From Lichenostomus cassidix (lineage: Eukaryota; Chordata; Aves; Passeriformes; Meliphagidae): a stretch of DNA of 64,000 nucleotides. The notes below the pieces were generated by a model that saw nothing but the letters and a program-made list of their open reading frames with translations, was not told the origin of the DNA and did no database searches. Shown here piece after piece: positions 1 to 12,095 of this stretch. The translations under genes were made by a program, and so were the position numbers. Location: assembly GCA_008360975.2 (NCBI GenBank), contig CM039183.1, positions 41,841,850 through 41,905,849 on the forward strand, written 5' to 3'. The first letter of the stretch is position 1, and each line of letters opens with the position of its first letter.

Positions 1-1920
1 ACTGCAGAAGAGTTGATACCCCTGAGAAATGGGATCCTTAAAGAATACCTACGTCCTTCTGACTGGGGGCTGTGTTATGCAAAAGGACTCTAGATGAAGG
101 CATCTGGGTGTTACTTCAGGAGGAATAATAATGAGAAAAACTATCTGAATTCAGGCCTACTGCAATGTGAAAGGCCTTTGAAATTTAATGCAAACCAATT
201 GTCCATTCAACTTATATTTGGGGCACCTGCAGCCAAGGATTTCATCCTTCTTTACTGTCTGACTGAAGGAAATTTTATCACTGTGATGAGATATCTATAT
301 GAATTCCAATTATGGTTCTCCTACAGCATGCCTTGTTTTGTAAGTCAGTATTGAAGAAAAAAAAGCATTTTCAGTCTGAAAACAGATCGTTTTCTACCTC
401 AATAAATAAATGTTTTAGTGCTCCTTGTTTTAGTGCTGTGTCATTTACCTTGGTGTCCAACTACAAGCCACCTCACCCAGACCTAAGTGCAAAAGAGGTG
501 ACCTGAGCAAGGAAAACTGCTTCTCTCAATAATGTTGCAGCAGCACAGGGAGTTTATGACCCTGAAAAGATGAAAGTTCACAGTCACAGAACACTTAATC
601 GTTACAAGTTTTGAAGGAAAAAGGGCAAGGACAAGGTTTCCCTGAACAATAAATAAACTCAGGAGGTTCAAATACCTTTCAGTATGAGCTGATGATCAGC
701 ATTCAGTGTCTGAGGCTCCATTGCAGAGACAGAACCTGTGAATTCAAGGATTTCTGCAGCAATGCTCTCACACACTTGGAGTAAAGCTCATTGCACACTC
801 ACAGTCACATTTCTATGAATGCCCACTCTTTAGTTTGGGGTGCTGTCAGCTGTTCAGTCCCAATTTCAGGCATGATGGCCTGTCTTAAAATAGTGTCAGA
901 AGCTCACAAGTCTGCATGAAGTTTACAAGAATTGAAGTTAAAAGACTGTCCCTGCAAATCAGAGCATGAGTGCCACATTCCAGACATACAAAATCATTTT
1001 GAAAAGGATGACTTTTGGGGAGATGATGTCACGAAGACTGCCATGAATTTATCAGTGTTTGAACAGGAATTCCAGCCATCTGAAGGGACTGTTAGCAAAG
1101 AAATATGATAATGATCTGCCCTGCTCTTAACCAGAGGGAAAAGCACTTAGCCATAGCCCACAGATAGCAGAAATGGCTCTGGAAATATCCTCCCATCAGC
1201 CAAGGAGCAGCTTTAAGGCATAGGGGAAGCAGAGAACATAGGGAGGGAGCAAAGTCTGGCCAAAGGTTTGCCAGGCAAGTAGGGATCTACAAAGCCAATC
1301 TCATTACTCCTTCTGCCACTGGGGAAATAGGCAGGATGAGGACAATGACTGCCCTTGTTGAAAGTTTTGCCCCAACAATAGTCACTGCCTCATATAATCT
1401 TACCCTCTCTACCTGGCAGGAGCACCAGCGGCAGCCTGGTTTCCCAGGGTGGTGGCACAGGTAGGGAAGGCAGAAGGGAAACCAGGAAAGACCTGAACTA
1501 GTGGGGTATGAATCATTTAGAGATACTGTTCCCTCCTGCCTCCATCACAGCTGGTTCTATGACTTTCCCACTCCATCTTCTTCCTTCTTTCCCATCTGCT
1601 GTAGTTAAGAATTTTGACCAGTGCTAGGTTGCCAAAGATAACCAACACTAATGCATTCCTCATTAAAGTGGCACAAGTGGGCAGCAATTCATGGAATCCA
1701 CACATGATATGTAGGACTCCGGGCTTCATTGTGAGACAAAGACAGGGACCTCATCAGAGTTTCATTTGCCCTCATTAATCAGCAGAAGAAAAAATCCTTC
1801 AGCAGTGCTGACACTTCAGTTTTGGCTTCCTACTAGATTTAGACCAGATGACAGTCAAGTAACAAGACATTTGTGGAAAAAAATAGTAGTAGTTCCTTCT
1901 TATTTTGTAACTGAGAAACC
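1..1920. other. Unique non-coding DNA, no gene recognised
   Basis: AT-rich single-copy-looking sequence. All open frames are short, overlap one another on both strands and have no recognisable protein character. A strong acceptor-like site (ending near 326) lies 13 nt before a GTAAGT, too short for a credible exon. No repeat family was recognised. Confidence 0.6.
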
Positions 1921-1970
1921 TGCAGAGGGTCAGTTCCTAATTAATTGCAGAGGGTCAGTTCCTAATTAAA
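1921..1970. repeat. 25-bp tandem duplication, two copies
   Basis: The unit starting TGCAGAGGGTCAGTTCC occurs at 1921-1945 and again at 1946-1970 and differs only at the last base. An AT-rich stretch follows directly. The near identity suggests a recent local slippage or duplication. No coding role is seen. Confidence 0.9.
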
Positions 1971-4900
1971 TAAAATTAAATAATAGTGGTAGGGAAGTGA
2001 AGGAAATATCCAGATGGATTGCCAGTTTTTGGTTATATGTGATTTCTGTCACCACATAAAGCAGCAGTATCAGGAAGTCTTAGTGAATCTTGCTATTTTG
2101 TTTATCCAGTGGGGAAAAGCAGCACTTGTAGCATTCGTGGGTTGTAAGCACCATGACACCAGTAGAAATTTGTGAGGTAAACACTGAGTTATTACTTATT
2201 ATTACCAATTAATTTGAAGTCAGACATTGTTTTTAAAAGTGTTGGTCTTACACTGATTGCACTAAGTGTGGGTCTAAGCTTACCAGTAAGAAAAACAAGT
2301 GGGTTTCAAGATGGTTTTACCACAATTTCTGGCATTAACTTTCTTCTTGACAGTTTCTGCAGGACTTGGACTCATGAAGAACATTTGCACAGCCACAAAA
2401 ATTCTATTTTTATTTGAGATACTTCACATAAATTTTTCAAAGTTCTTGAAACAATAGGCACAGTATAATTGGCCTTCAAGGAGTCTTTGGATACATTACA
2501 ACTAACAAATGATGGGAACACTGGTGGCATATGGTGTCTTTTATCCAAATAAGACTATGTTCTCAAAATGTTGGGCAAGTCCAATACAACATGTAGCAGT
2601 CATGGATTGCCTGGCTACAGAAAAAATGTCCATCCTGCAACCTTGAGGAAGTGTGGAGAGAAAGGTAGGAGGAGATGCATTCAAGAGCTGTGGGTCTGGG
2701 CTGTGCCCAGCGGTGTTATGAACACACCCAGCAGAACGGGGATCCATGGCTCATGCTGAGACACATCTTTCAGCTTTGAAGTGAACAGCAAAGGGCCAGC
2801 TCAGGATACAAGATCTGAAGCACACACTGGAGTGGGTGTTTCCTCGTCTGTGTCAGTGAGACTGCAGGTGAGGAGCGATGTGTGTTGGTGTGCCATGTGT
2901 GCACAGGTACAGCTCGCTCACCATCACTAACCACAATCTGCTCTGAAGTGGGAGATGGATGCCTCTAAACTGGATGCATGTCTGCACAGAAGGTTTGTGA
3001 TCAGTGCTTCACACAAGTAAGTTATAAGGAAACTGAGACATGTAAACTGTAATAATATAACTGGAACTCACCCAGGACACTCAAGGCAACAGCCTTTCAT
3101 TACGGCTGTGAAGATTGACGTGGGACCTAGATGTTTTTAGCTTGTTCAAAAGAATGCACCTTTGACAGCCAGCTGTCCCCTGGCACTATTTTATTGCACT
3201 GAGTGATGGGAAAATAAAAGGCCAATTGTTGACCTACTTTTTGCGGCACCAACACTTGCTGTGTGTCATTGCAGAGACTGAAAATTCCCAAATTCGCCTC
3301 ATTTATGTCATTTAGCTGTGCTACAATGCATGGTTCAAAACTAGGCTGTGGGAGACTAAATGTCCAACCATGAAATAGAAGGTGCTACAAATAAAATCAA
3401 ATAACTGGCCCTAGAGAATAATGGTAAATGGCCAGGTAGTACAGAAACAATCATTTTACCACATTGAATTACATAATATCAAGGGAATTGTCATTGAGTC
3501 CAGTTTTATTAATGTAATACATACCTGATTCAGAGGCGGCAAAATGGAAACTCCCTCCTGAATCAGTTTAACCAGTGTGAATTTGTGGGTAGACCAGGCC
3601 TCAGTCAGAACAAAAGAGAAAATAATCCCCTTGTAATGCAGCATTTAACACCTAGCAGTCAGGTGATAATTGCTTCGGTCCAAAGGGATTAGCACGTTGT
3701 AACCTCATTATAATGTAAAATGTAACTTCCCTATATGGGGTTGTCTACATGGAAAACTTACAGTGGCATAAACAAAGGTATGAATTCAAACTGATTTAGT
3801 TTTGCTGGAATAATTCCTAGTAGAATTTATTTCTTTGGAGAGAATAAAATGGTTTTTTTTGTGGCGCCTTTTTTCCCCTTCTTTTTTCTTCTGCAGTTCA
3901 GTCAGCCTCAGTTTATGTAGTATGTTTTATAAAAGTTCACCCAGAAGGACAGAGCTGGATGCCAGCCATCGCTTAAAGACACCAGAGCATTCTTAAATTG
4001 AGGAAGTATAAGGTTTGGGGGAGTCAGTTTTTATTAACTAGCAAGCTTAATTTTATGGAGCCAAGTAAGAATGCATTTCAGGAATACTTACACATAGAAA
4101 TACTAAACAAACATGTATTCATGCTGAAGCAAAATGATTTCTGTTTTCAGTGACAAGTTTGTCTTAATTGCTGGTACAGGCTCCAATGCATGGGATACTT
4201 GTGACATGAAGATATATGAAAATAAGCAATTGCCAGTGTGGAGTGAAGTTCCTGGTGCCTGAACTGGCTGCCAGGGTCCTCTTTGCTGGCCTGGGTTGTG
4301 CAGAGAGTGGCTGGAGCTGGCAGAGGGGCAAAATTCTCTCAGAGAGGCATGGTAATAAGAGTCTTAGTAAATTCTGATGCTGAGGAGTAGGAATACTAAC
4401 AACTCCATGCCAGTCCAGCTGTCCTTGTACTTTGGGGCTGCTTTGCTTTATCCTGACTTCTACAGGTCAACAGCTCCATGAAGAACAGCAGATCCACCTC
4501 CTGGAACTGAAATGCTAATGTTTTTAGGTTTCCTCAGACAAGTCCTGAGGAGAGTTTCCAGATTATATCTTACTCTTGGATAAAGTCCTGTTATTTATTG
4601 CATCAAGCCAGCTCAGTAGCAAATAACAAAACCTCGTTTTATCAAGGACACTTAACTAAAGCTCAAGTCCACTCTGAAATGTCTTGTGCTAAGTTGATTT
4701 AAAAAGTGATCTAAGCAAGGGAAGGGATAAAGAGAGCTTTGGCCCACAGCCACAATGTGCAGGAATGGGAGAGTGCTGGTTGTGAGGGTCTTCTCCCACA
4801 TAATGGCAGACTCAAGAGTCACACACTTCCTTTCATTTCTCCCTAAGGATCAAGCCCCAGTGAGCTCTCACCTGCTGTCATTTTATGCATAGCCGAGGTC

Positions 4901-6254
4901 ACAACAAAGAGTAAAGTATGAAAATCTGATCTGCTTTGCTAATGCAAAATAACTTCTTTCTGTATGTAACCTCACACAGGGTTCAGCCACTTAGATAAAA
5001 CAGGCTAAAGATTGCTTTCAAAGGTTTAATTCAATTTTGGAGAGCTTGCTGTGCACTCCCAGAGAATAATGCGGGTTCTTCCCTGCCTTCCCTGAAAGGG
5101 ATACATGGCAAAGCTCTCCAGGATGAGGTCTTTGATTTCAGATGCACTCTTACACACATCAGTCAGCTCACTTGCATCCTTCAAATTCGAATCACCTGGG
5201 GATTTTCCTGCCTTAGAAACAGTGTATGTTGCCACTAAGCAGGCATCTACATATCAGAGAAACCTAAGGAAAATTTTTCTTCCATATCGTGCATGCTTTC
5301 TCTTAGCAAATGGACATAAACACTGAAGCACGTTTTTCTAAATAGGATTTCCATTATAGATAAAATAGTGTGTAATAGTCTGCCCATGTTTTTTAAACAA
5401 GTACTCTAAGGTATTTTGTCTCTTTTTATACATGGGTGATCAAAAGCATTTGTTAATTGTGCTGTTAACTTCTCATCACTTGCTGTAGTCAGTGGAGTTA
5501 TGCATCAAGAAGCATCTGAAAATCCAAGCCAGAAGCCTGTCTTTTCAGCCACTCTGCAGATATAATTTTAAACACCCACCATACAGTTCTTTCCACCTTC
5601 CTCTGAAGAATGTACCATTGCTAGTACAAAATATTGGCTACACAGACTAACTTTTCTTTGTGTCGTGCGTTCATGTCTCCCCACCTGGTATATACACTGC
5701 TGCCAGTGGAAGCTTTTCATTTGGGATTCATGGGATCATACACAGGATCATCATTGAGTCCTGCATCACTTCCCGAAAAGCCAGGGTGACAAGGCAGAAA
5801 TTACTTTAAAGATAGAAAAGTGTCAGTATAAATTGATCAAAGTGCACTTCCTTACACTGTAAGTGTAGTTGCAAATATCTTCTGATCTTTCTGTTCACGA
5901 TCTTACCAGGTGGCTTTATAGACAAATACCTTCCTTTATAGTGGCACTACTTTCAAGTGTTTAGGATTGACAATCCTTTTCACAGAAACTGTTATCACTG
6001 TAACAAGTAGTAAAGAATCAGTAAAAAGAAACATGTTGTTCAATTTAATTGGAAGTATCTAATGGATAGGGCTATCTATAATAGATTTTTTTGCCAAGAA
6101 ATAAATACTTATCTCCCTACAGCAGTTAACAGTTTGCTAATTCTTTATAGGAGGCATTAATCATTCTGTGCTTGTTCCCCCAAACAGCTAGAAGAAATTG
6201 TTTCTTTTTAATTGCTCTGCAGCATCTTTACTACATTATTCAACTCAGCTTTAA
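1971..6254. other. Unique non-coding DNA with one weak exon candidate
   Basis: Apart from the candidate at 2774-2867, nothing here is recognisable. A minus-strand 69-codon frame at 5026-5235 has a plausible amino-acid mix but no convincing splice sites. No repeat family was recognised. Confidence 0.5.
2774..2867 (+). other. Candidate internal exon (unknown protein)
   Basis: A pyrimidine-containing acceptor (CATCTTTCAG) ends at 2773. A strong donor, CAG|GTGAGG, starts at 2868. One of the three frames is open across all 94 nt: one leftover base, then 31 codons beginning FEVNSKGPAQDTRSEA and ending exactly at the donor. The other frames close. The translation is polar and not low-complexity, but matches no family I know. 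No phase-compatible neighbour is evident within several kilobases. The splice signals and open frame are seen directly; that it is a real exon is inference, and chance is a serious alternative. Confidence 0.15.
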
Positions 6255-6292
6255 TACTACTACTACTACTACTACAACTACTGATAATAATA
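6255..6292. repeat. (TAC)n microsatellite
   Basis: Seven perfect TAC units run from 6255 to 6275. The tract continues imperfectly (AACTACTGATAATAATA) to about 6292 and abuts the start of an ancient retroposon relic. Confidence 0.9.
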
Positions 6293-6295
6293 TTT

Positions 6296-6512
6296 AGCAC
6301 ATACATAGCATTTTACATCTTCATAGTGGCCTACAGCATTAACTAATGCATCCCAAAATACCCTGCACTTGAATTAAATAGGTGCACTACTGCAGGTAAT
6401 TATTTATTTCCTTAGCATATTTTGTGATATAAGTAAAAATTACACAAACACAACAAAATCACATTTATGTTCTATGTCTAGGACCAGACCCAGGTCCTAG
6501 GATTTCTCCCTC
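6296..6512 (+). repeat. Ancient amniote retroposon relic (MIR/L2/L3-like)
   Basis: The stretch reading TAGCATTTTACATCTTCATA, then ATTAACTAATGCATCC, resembles the 'tttacatcttcaaagtgctttacaaacattaactaatt' tail shared by old amniote LINE/SINE families. About 150 bases on, 'ggaccagacccaggtccta' resembles the 'aggacagaacccaggtct' end of the same class. The similarity is recalled from general knowledge of these families and is diverged, so the exact family is uncertain. Confidence 0.45.
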
Positions 6513-7554
6513 TTCTCTTTACCTTCAACTGTTGTTTGATGCAGCTTTCTCATCACATACATGTGTCGAAGAAAAGAGCTGTTTTCGGATAAAGTATGTG
6601 AAGCACTCTTTTAAGAAATTATAAACTGGAGGCATTCTCCAGCCTGGGAAAGGAGATAGTTATTTTTATTCTTAAATTCCTTCAAGGGAGAGGCATTTAG
6701 ATATGAGTGTGACAACAGCCATAAAAGTACATAGAATGAGAGAGAATGAGAGAAGGAAAGAAGTGATTAATGCAGCTTGGCCACACTACTGGCTAGAAGA
6801 TGAAACCGAACCAGGAAACATGAGATTTGGAGAAAGATTTCTTTCCAGCTATGGTTACTTTCAAGTTAAAGACACCAGTGGCTCTTTTGACTCTGATTTC
6901 AAACATCTCTGATGATAGCCATCACCACCAGCTAGGAATGACTCCTCTAAAGCAATGACTAGAGATAACCAGTACCAATTGCTCTTCCCAAGCTGGCTGG
7001 TGTGCTCAGATCACCCCCAGGCTCCTCTCAGGGCTTGATGGAAGTGGGCTGTCTCCAGGGAAGCCTGTCAGAAATCAGCTGAGTGGTGATGTCTCACTAG
7101 TGCACCAGCTGGGAAAGAGGCAGTCCTTGGCAGAAGCCCCTGCACTGTGCCACAGCCAGGACCCCAGGACGCCGTGTCCTCTGCCCCCTTGCTCTGCCAA
7201 GCTGCAAAGAGCAGAGCTGCCAAGCCAGGCCCCTGCACAGCTACAGGCAGCAACATATCCAAGTCCAGTGCCAGCAGCACTGGAAACTCTGCAGGACTCA
7301 CAGGCGTATGCAAGTACAGTCAGAGAAAGGTAATTTCTTAACTCTTGATTTAACTGTGGAGCAGATGCACTGGCCAGTACCAGGCCTCATGATGTAGACT
7401 AAACGATTCTGAAATTACCAGCAGAATAGTTCGCATGAAGCGAATGTCTCAAAACTGGTTTGCTTTTGGTTGTTTAAACAAGACAGAAATGTCTAAAAAA
7501 TTCAGGCCACAAAATCAGTTGTGTTTCCAGGAAGGTTATGCATTTTTATGGGGC

Positions 7555-7577
7555 TTTTTTTTGGGGGGGGGGGGGGG
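7555..7577 (+). repeat. T8G15 homopolymer junction
   Basis: Eight T residues (7555-7562) are followed directly by fifteen G residues (7563-7577), then AAGGGG. The G run can supply several guanine tracts for a quadruplex and is prone to slippage and sequencing or assembly error, so its exact length should be treated with care. Confidence 0.85.
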
Positions 7578-8218
7578 AAGGGGAATAGCTGGGAGTCTGT
7601 GAATGTAATCAGTAGGTATATCAAACTGCAGCCTAAAAAACCTGAAACATTTTCCACAGTCAGGACATTTCTCCTTAGGAGCTGTTTGTGACTCACTGTT
7701 CCTGTCGAGCAGGCTAATGTGCCTCTGAATTTCACCTGACAGAAAATGTATCACAATGTTAGCGACACTAGGGAATGATGAACACAGCCCACAGTGGTAC
7801 TGTTGGACACCTCAAGGTTGCTCTCAGCAAGGACAGGTGGAAGAAGGAACCTGCCTCAATTCCAAAATGGAAAAGGGTCATGGCCAACTTGAGGACATAG
7901 TAAGGCAAGCTCAGCCACTTGTAAAAACCATCATCAATCTCTCTGAAATGAGCCTCCCAGGTTCTTGGAGGGAGGGTGTGCTGAGGTGGAATCTGTGGGA
8001 CCTGCTTATAAGAAGAAAACCGACTTAAAAACAGTGTTTGGCCTCTGAACAGCTTGTGCTGTTTTGAAATGACCTTCAACCAGTCCCTCACACATGGCAG
8101 GTGCAGCCTGTAGCCACAGGGATCTTGCTCTTCCCCGTGAGTGGCTGGGAAATGCCAACCTGTGGCACACTCAGCGTGGAGGCACAGGCACCACAAAGGT
8201 GCTCATGCCTCTACTCAC

Positions 8219-8280
8219 CATGGGAACTCCCAACAGCTTATCCTGCTTTCGGGATCCAGCCTTGCAGCTGTCTGCTTCAT
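8219..8280 (-). other. Candidate first coding exon (unknown protein)
   Basis: On the minus strand an ATG in a good initiation context (GCAGCC before ATG) at 8280-8278 opens a 20-codon frame beginning MKQTAARLDPESR. It runs without a stop into a strong donor, CATG|GTGAGTAG, at 8218. Three CpGs lie in or near the segment. No promoter, CpG island or downstream exon of matching phase is evident. The donor and start context are seen; the exon call is inference. Confidence 0.12.
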
Positions 8281-9976
8281 GGCTGCGCCAAGCTACATGG
8301 TTTAGCAGGAGATATCCCAGATATAGACCATGACTGCCTCATAGTGAGAATATCAGTGCTTTAGCCTTAACCACAATTACTTCAGCTTTTCTATGGGAAA
8401 AGTTCAGACCCCATATATATCTTAAATGAAATTAGGACCATACACACCCCATCAGAAATTGTCTTTATCTTTCTGGAAATGAGGTTTTCAAGCCACAGGA
8501 TTTTTATTTTTGTACAAAATGATGCCATCTCCTGTACTGATTGGCCTAGGGGTGCACTGCACCAGTTACTGAGGAGCTGGAGTCCTGGATCTAGAATTGG
8601 GTGCAATTCTAGAGGGCAGCATTCAAGCTGTTGTCTTCTCTGACTCTCTGGCTGCTGTTATGGTGCATTTTGTTTGAGCTAAGGGTGATACTCCTGCCTT
8701 CCGTTATGAGATTTCTACTCCCCTTCACAGTTTGATTTATTTCTCTTGGTTTTTTTCCAAATCCTTTTTTTTTCTAAAGTCTGAAGAGTGAAAAAAATAT
8801 ACTAAAGCAATTATAATCAGCTCTCAATTGTCTATCTATATATCTTTATCTATTCACCAGTGCCTTTTCTACAAAGCTCTTGAAGAAATGTGTGGTGGAT
8901 GCAGGGCAATGAATAAATACCTCCAGCCAGACTCTCATAAAAAAAATCACATCTAAGCAAGCTGGCTTTGATCTAATGTCAAAGGTCTCAATCAAACAGA
9001 GCAGATAGTTTGGGCAACCTGTCTGCACTGTGCTGCTTCTTCTTCATCCCTCCTGATGTAGCGCAGATGTCCAGCAGCTCAGCCACACAAACATCTGCTT
9101 GTGGGGCACATCTGCAGTGGCTACAGTGGGTAACCCACCAGTCAGATGTGTGGTGCCTCAATTCCATGAATAATCTGCAAAGTCTTTGAAATCTCTGGCT
9201 TTCTGGATTCCTTCAGTGTCCCTTCCTTCACACTATAAACAAAGACAAACACTGTAATGAAGATTTACCAAAACAATGGTATCCATCTGCTGCTACAACT
9301 CCACAAACCCACATTTGTTAGGTTGAGACTGAGCAGTTAGCCAGACCAGATAGCCACTGGATCAACAAACATAGCTGTAGCATTAAATAAAACCACTGTG
9401 CAATGGCAAGTAATGTGAAATGGGCTTATTCTCAAAATCCCTGAAGTTCTCCCAGGAAGTCTGAGCAGTTTTCCTGTCTAGCTGCATTCTTCCTGATCCT
9501 ACGACTGCCTTTCTCTCACCCAAACAATCAGACAGCCTTCAAAATCCACAAAACCAGACAAAAGGTTGCATTCTTTTCAAACTCTGTTTTAGATTTGGGT
9601 TTGTTTGTTTTCCTGTGAAAATCAGAAATTTTTGTTTGTTGAAAAAAATGAAAGGCTGAAAAATAGCCCTCGACTGTTCGGGTAACCTTTTGTTTCCATA
9701 GCTATATTCTCATTAAATTATCAGCTGTCACAAGACGGTGGATGAAAGATAAGAGCTGGAAATGGTGAGATGTCACATTAATTCACAGCTGGCAGAGAAC
9801 AGCTGGACAATGTGGCTGCGAGTAATTCCTCTGAGTACCCCCACCCGAGGAGGTTCTGCTTGCCACTCACAGTGCTGTGTTACACTCTGGGAATCTGCAT
9901 CTTGGATGCAATGGAAAGGAACTGCTGCAACCTTTGTCAGACCACATGGCTCAAACTCATTTCTCTCTAGTTTCAG

Positions 9977-10032
9977 CGAGGACACTACAGAGCAAGACAC
10001 ACTTTCTCTTCCCACAGATTACTACATGCATG
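9977..10032 (+). other. Candidate internal exon, weak
   Basis: A very good acceptor (TCTCTCTAGTTTCAG) precedes 56 nt that end at donor ATG|GTAAGA. All three frames are open across the segment, so the reading frame is not informative. It could equally be a noncoding exon or chance. Confidence 0.12.
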
Positions 10033-11991
10033 GTAAGAGTGAGACAGGTTTAGAGACTCACTCATCTGTCCAGAAAGGATGGGGAGGATGGAGCAGGCAA
10101 GCTTGCTTATATATCACCCATGGCATTTTTGTCATGTTGCAAGAGGACTACACTTCTTACACAGCATAACATGACAACTAACAAACATTTAAAGCCTTGG
10201 GGGAAAAAAATAAATGCACTGATGCTGGGAGCAGGTTTTAGTTCACTGCTAGCAAGGCCCTGAGGAAAGGATGCTTATTTTTATATCTGTGCATCAGGCA
10301 GGAGACTAAGCCACCACTCCAAGGCAAGCATGCCACCAAGGCCACTACCTTCCCATCTGCATGTGGCACATTCCACTCACTTACAGTCATGGTGCTGACT
10401 GCTGCCTCCAGCTGTGGGGGTTCCCTCTTCCTGCCAGGATAACTGTGTGTGGCTGCTCAGCACTGCTCATCACCACCAGTTTGAAGCCCACGTTTGTTTA
10501 AAGCTTTCACTGTGACCACTGAACAGAAAGGAATGGGGCTATAGAGGAGTCAGGGACGAGACACTTCACAGCTTCTTTGGTAGCTGTTGACTTGGGTAGA
10601 TTTAGGTTACCATGTGTCACTCCACTTTAAAGTCCCTATCTCCCAATTTTGCACTTTGTTGTTTCTTGGGACATTGGCTTAACCCTCATTGGCATCTCAC
10701 TGCCTTTCTACAACAGAGCCATGGGATGGAGTAGATTTGCCTTCCGGTCACTGAAGTGTTAAACCTCTAATGTGTTCACAGGCAGGCTGTGCCTTTCCAT
10801 CCTTTCCATCCTTGAGGGCAGGCTTGTATTAATGTCCAGAACCCCCTCCCTTGGGTCACTCAAAAGGCCATTAAAGTTAGTGGTAGGGCTTGTTGTAGGC
10901 AGTGACAGGATCAGGTGGGCAACAGCTTCATAATTGAAAGGAGTTAAAAAATTCAGGGTCAATTGATCAGATGTGGCAACCCATTAGCAGGCAACTGATT
11001 TTTGAGATGTTGCCAGTCCAGCCTTCAGAAAGCATCCCTAATTCCCAGCATGCCAATGAAGAGGAGGTGTGTTTGACACTCCTGAAATGAGTCCCAGGAA
11101 CATCGTAATGGTAAGCACCCAAAGGCATTTCAAGTTTGGAGTTTATAGAATTCAGAGGTCAAATTCAGAGGTTTTGCATTCCCAAAACTTTGTCTCCAAA
11201 ATGTTGGTGGAATCGCTTTGCCACATACAAGTCAGATCTTTTTGTTGGAAACCATTGTGGTCACCCCTGCTGCTTTACTGAGCAGTAATATTGTTACTAT
11301 TTTTAAGAAAGAGGGTCTCATTAAGTTTTTCCCCTAGTCTAAGAATAGGAGGTTTTTGGGGAAATAGCTTTATTGCGGAGTGGTCTCAATGCAAAAATGT
11401 AACTATCCCTGCTCAAGACAGAAGGCTTCCAAATTTGTTAAAAAATATATGCATTTGAGAATTTTACTGTAACTTATTATGAGTGTGAAGTAAAATAGGG
11501 GGATTTTTGTGGTTTGACTTGTATTTCTGCACTTATATATGGTAATTAAATGTAAAAAAAGCCAATTAAAAACAAACTTTGGCAAGAGATTAGTCAAAAT
11601 ATGTGGACTTGAATTTTTTAGGCACTTGAAGAGGCATTCCTTTGACATTTGCTTTAAAAAAATAACTTAAAATATGACACTTCAAAAGCAGCTGCTTTGT
11701 GTGTTCACAAAGTGGTTTCCACATGCAGAGTTCATGTCAGATGTACAAATATGTATGTGCCCACATGACCATAACCATTGATATAGGCTAAATAATTATT
11801 TACACAGTGACTTCTCAAGACTGGTGGATCCCTGTTAGTGCCCATTTTATAAGAAACAAGCACTGAAAACAAGCAATACCAGTAATAAATGTCCCTACCT
11901 CATTCAGTGTGCTAGGGGATGAGCTACTCTTGGTGCAATGAAAAAGGAACAAGCAACCTTATACAGCTGTCAGGATTTTCTTACCTATTTC

Positions 11992-12095
11992 TGTGAATGT
12001 GATTGTGTCTTGACCTAGTCACACAACTTTTTTGTATCTCATCTTCCTCATTTGCAGAGTGAGTATAATTGTCTCTCTGAGTGCTGTCCAATATA
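11992..12095 (+). repeat. MIR-like SINE relic
   Basis: The order 'tgtgtCTTGACCTAGTCACAcaac...' then 'CTCATCTTCCTCATTTGCAGAGTGAGTATAATTG' follows the MIR consensus layout: tRNA-derived core, 'gggcaagtcact', 'cctcagtttcctcatctgtaaaatgggata'. It is heavily diverged. MIR copies are known but rare in bird genomes. Recognition is from memory of the consensus, not a search. Confidence 0.55.

Larger units (their letters stand above)
6513..11985. other. Unique non-coding DNA
   Basis: Apart from the homopolymer junction at 7555-7577 and low-confidence exon candidates at 8219-8280 and 9977-10032, no gene or repeat family is recognised. GC is higher near 7.0-7.3 kb and 8.1-8.3 kb, where overlapping short frames on both strands are composition effects. 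TG-rich low-complexity sequence occurs near 9.6 kb. Confidence 0.55.

Noticed and set aside
327..339. Strong acceptor (GTTCTCCTACAG) followed 13 nt later by GTAAGT
   Set aside because: The exon would be only 13 nt and the donor is preceded by TTTT rather than an AG; chance is far likelier.
2117..2178. Segment between an acceptor at TTTATCCAG and GAG|GTAAAC
   Set aside because: All three frames contain a stop before the donor.
3069..3102. Minus-strand 34-nt unit with good acceptor and TGG|GTGAGT donor
   Set aside because: Too short to weigh, and no partner of matching phase.
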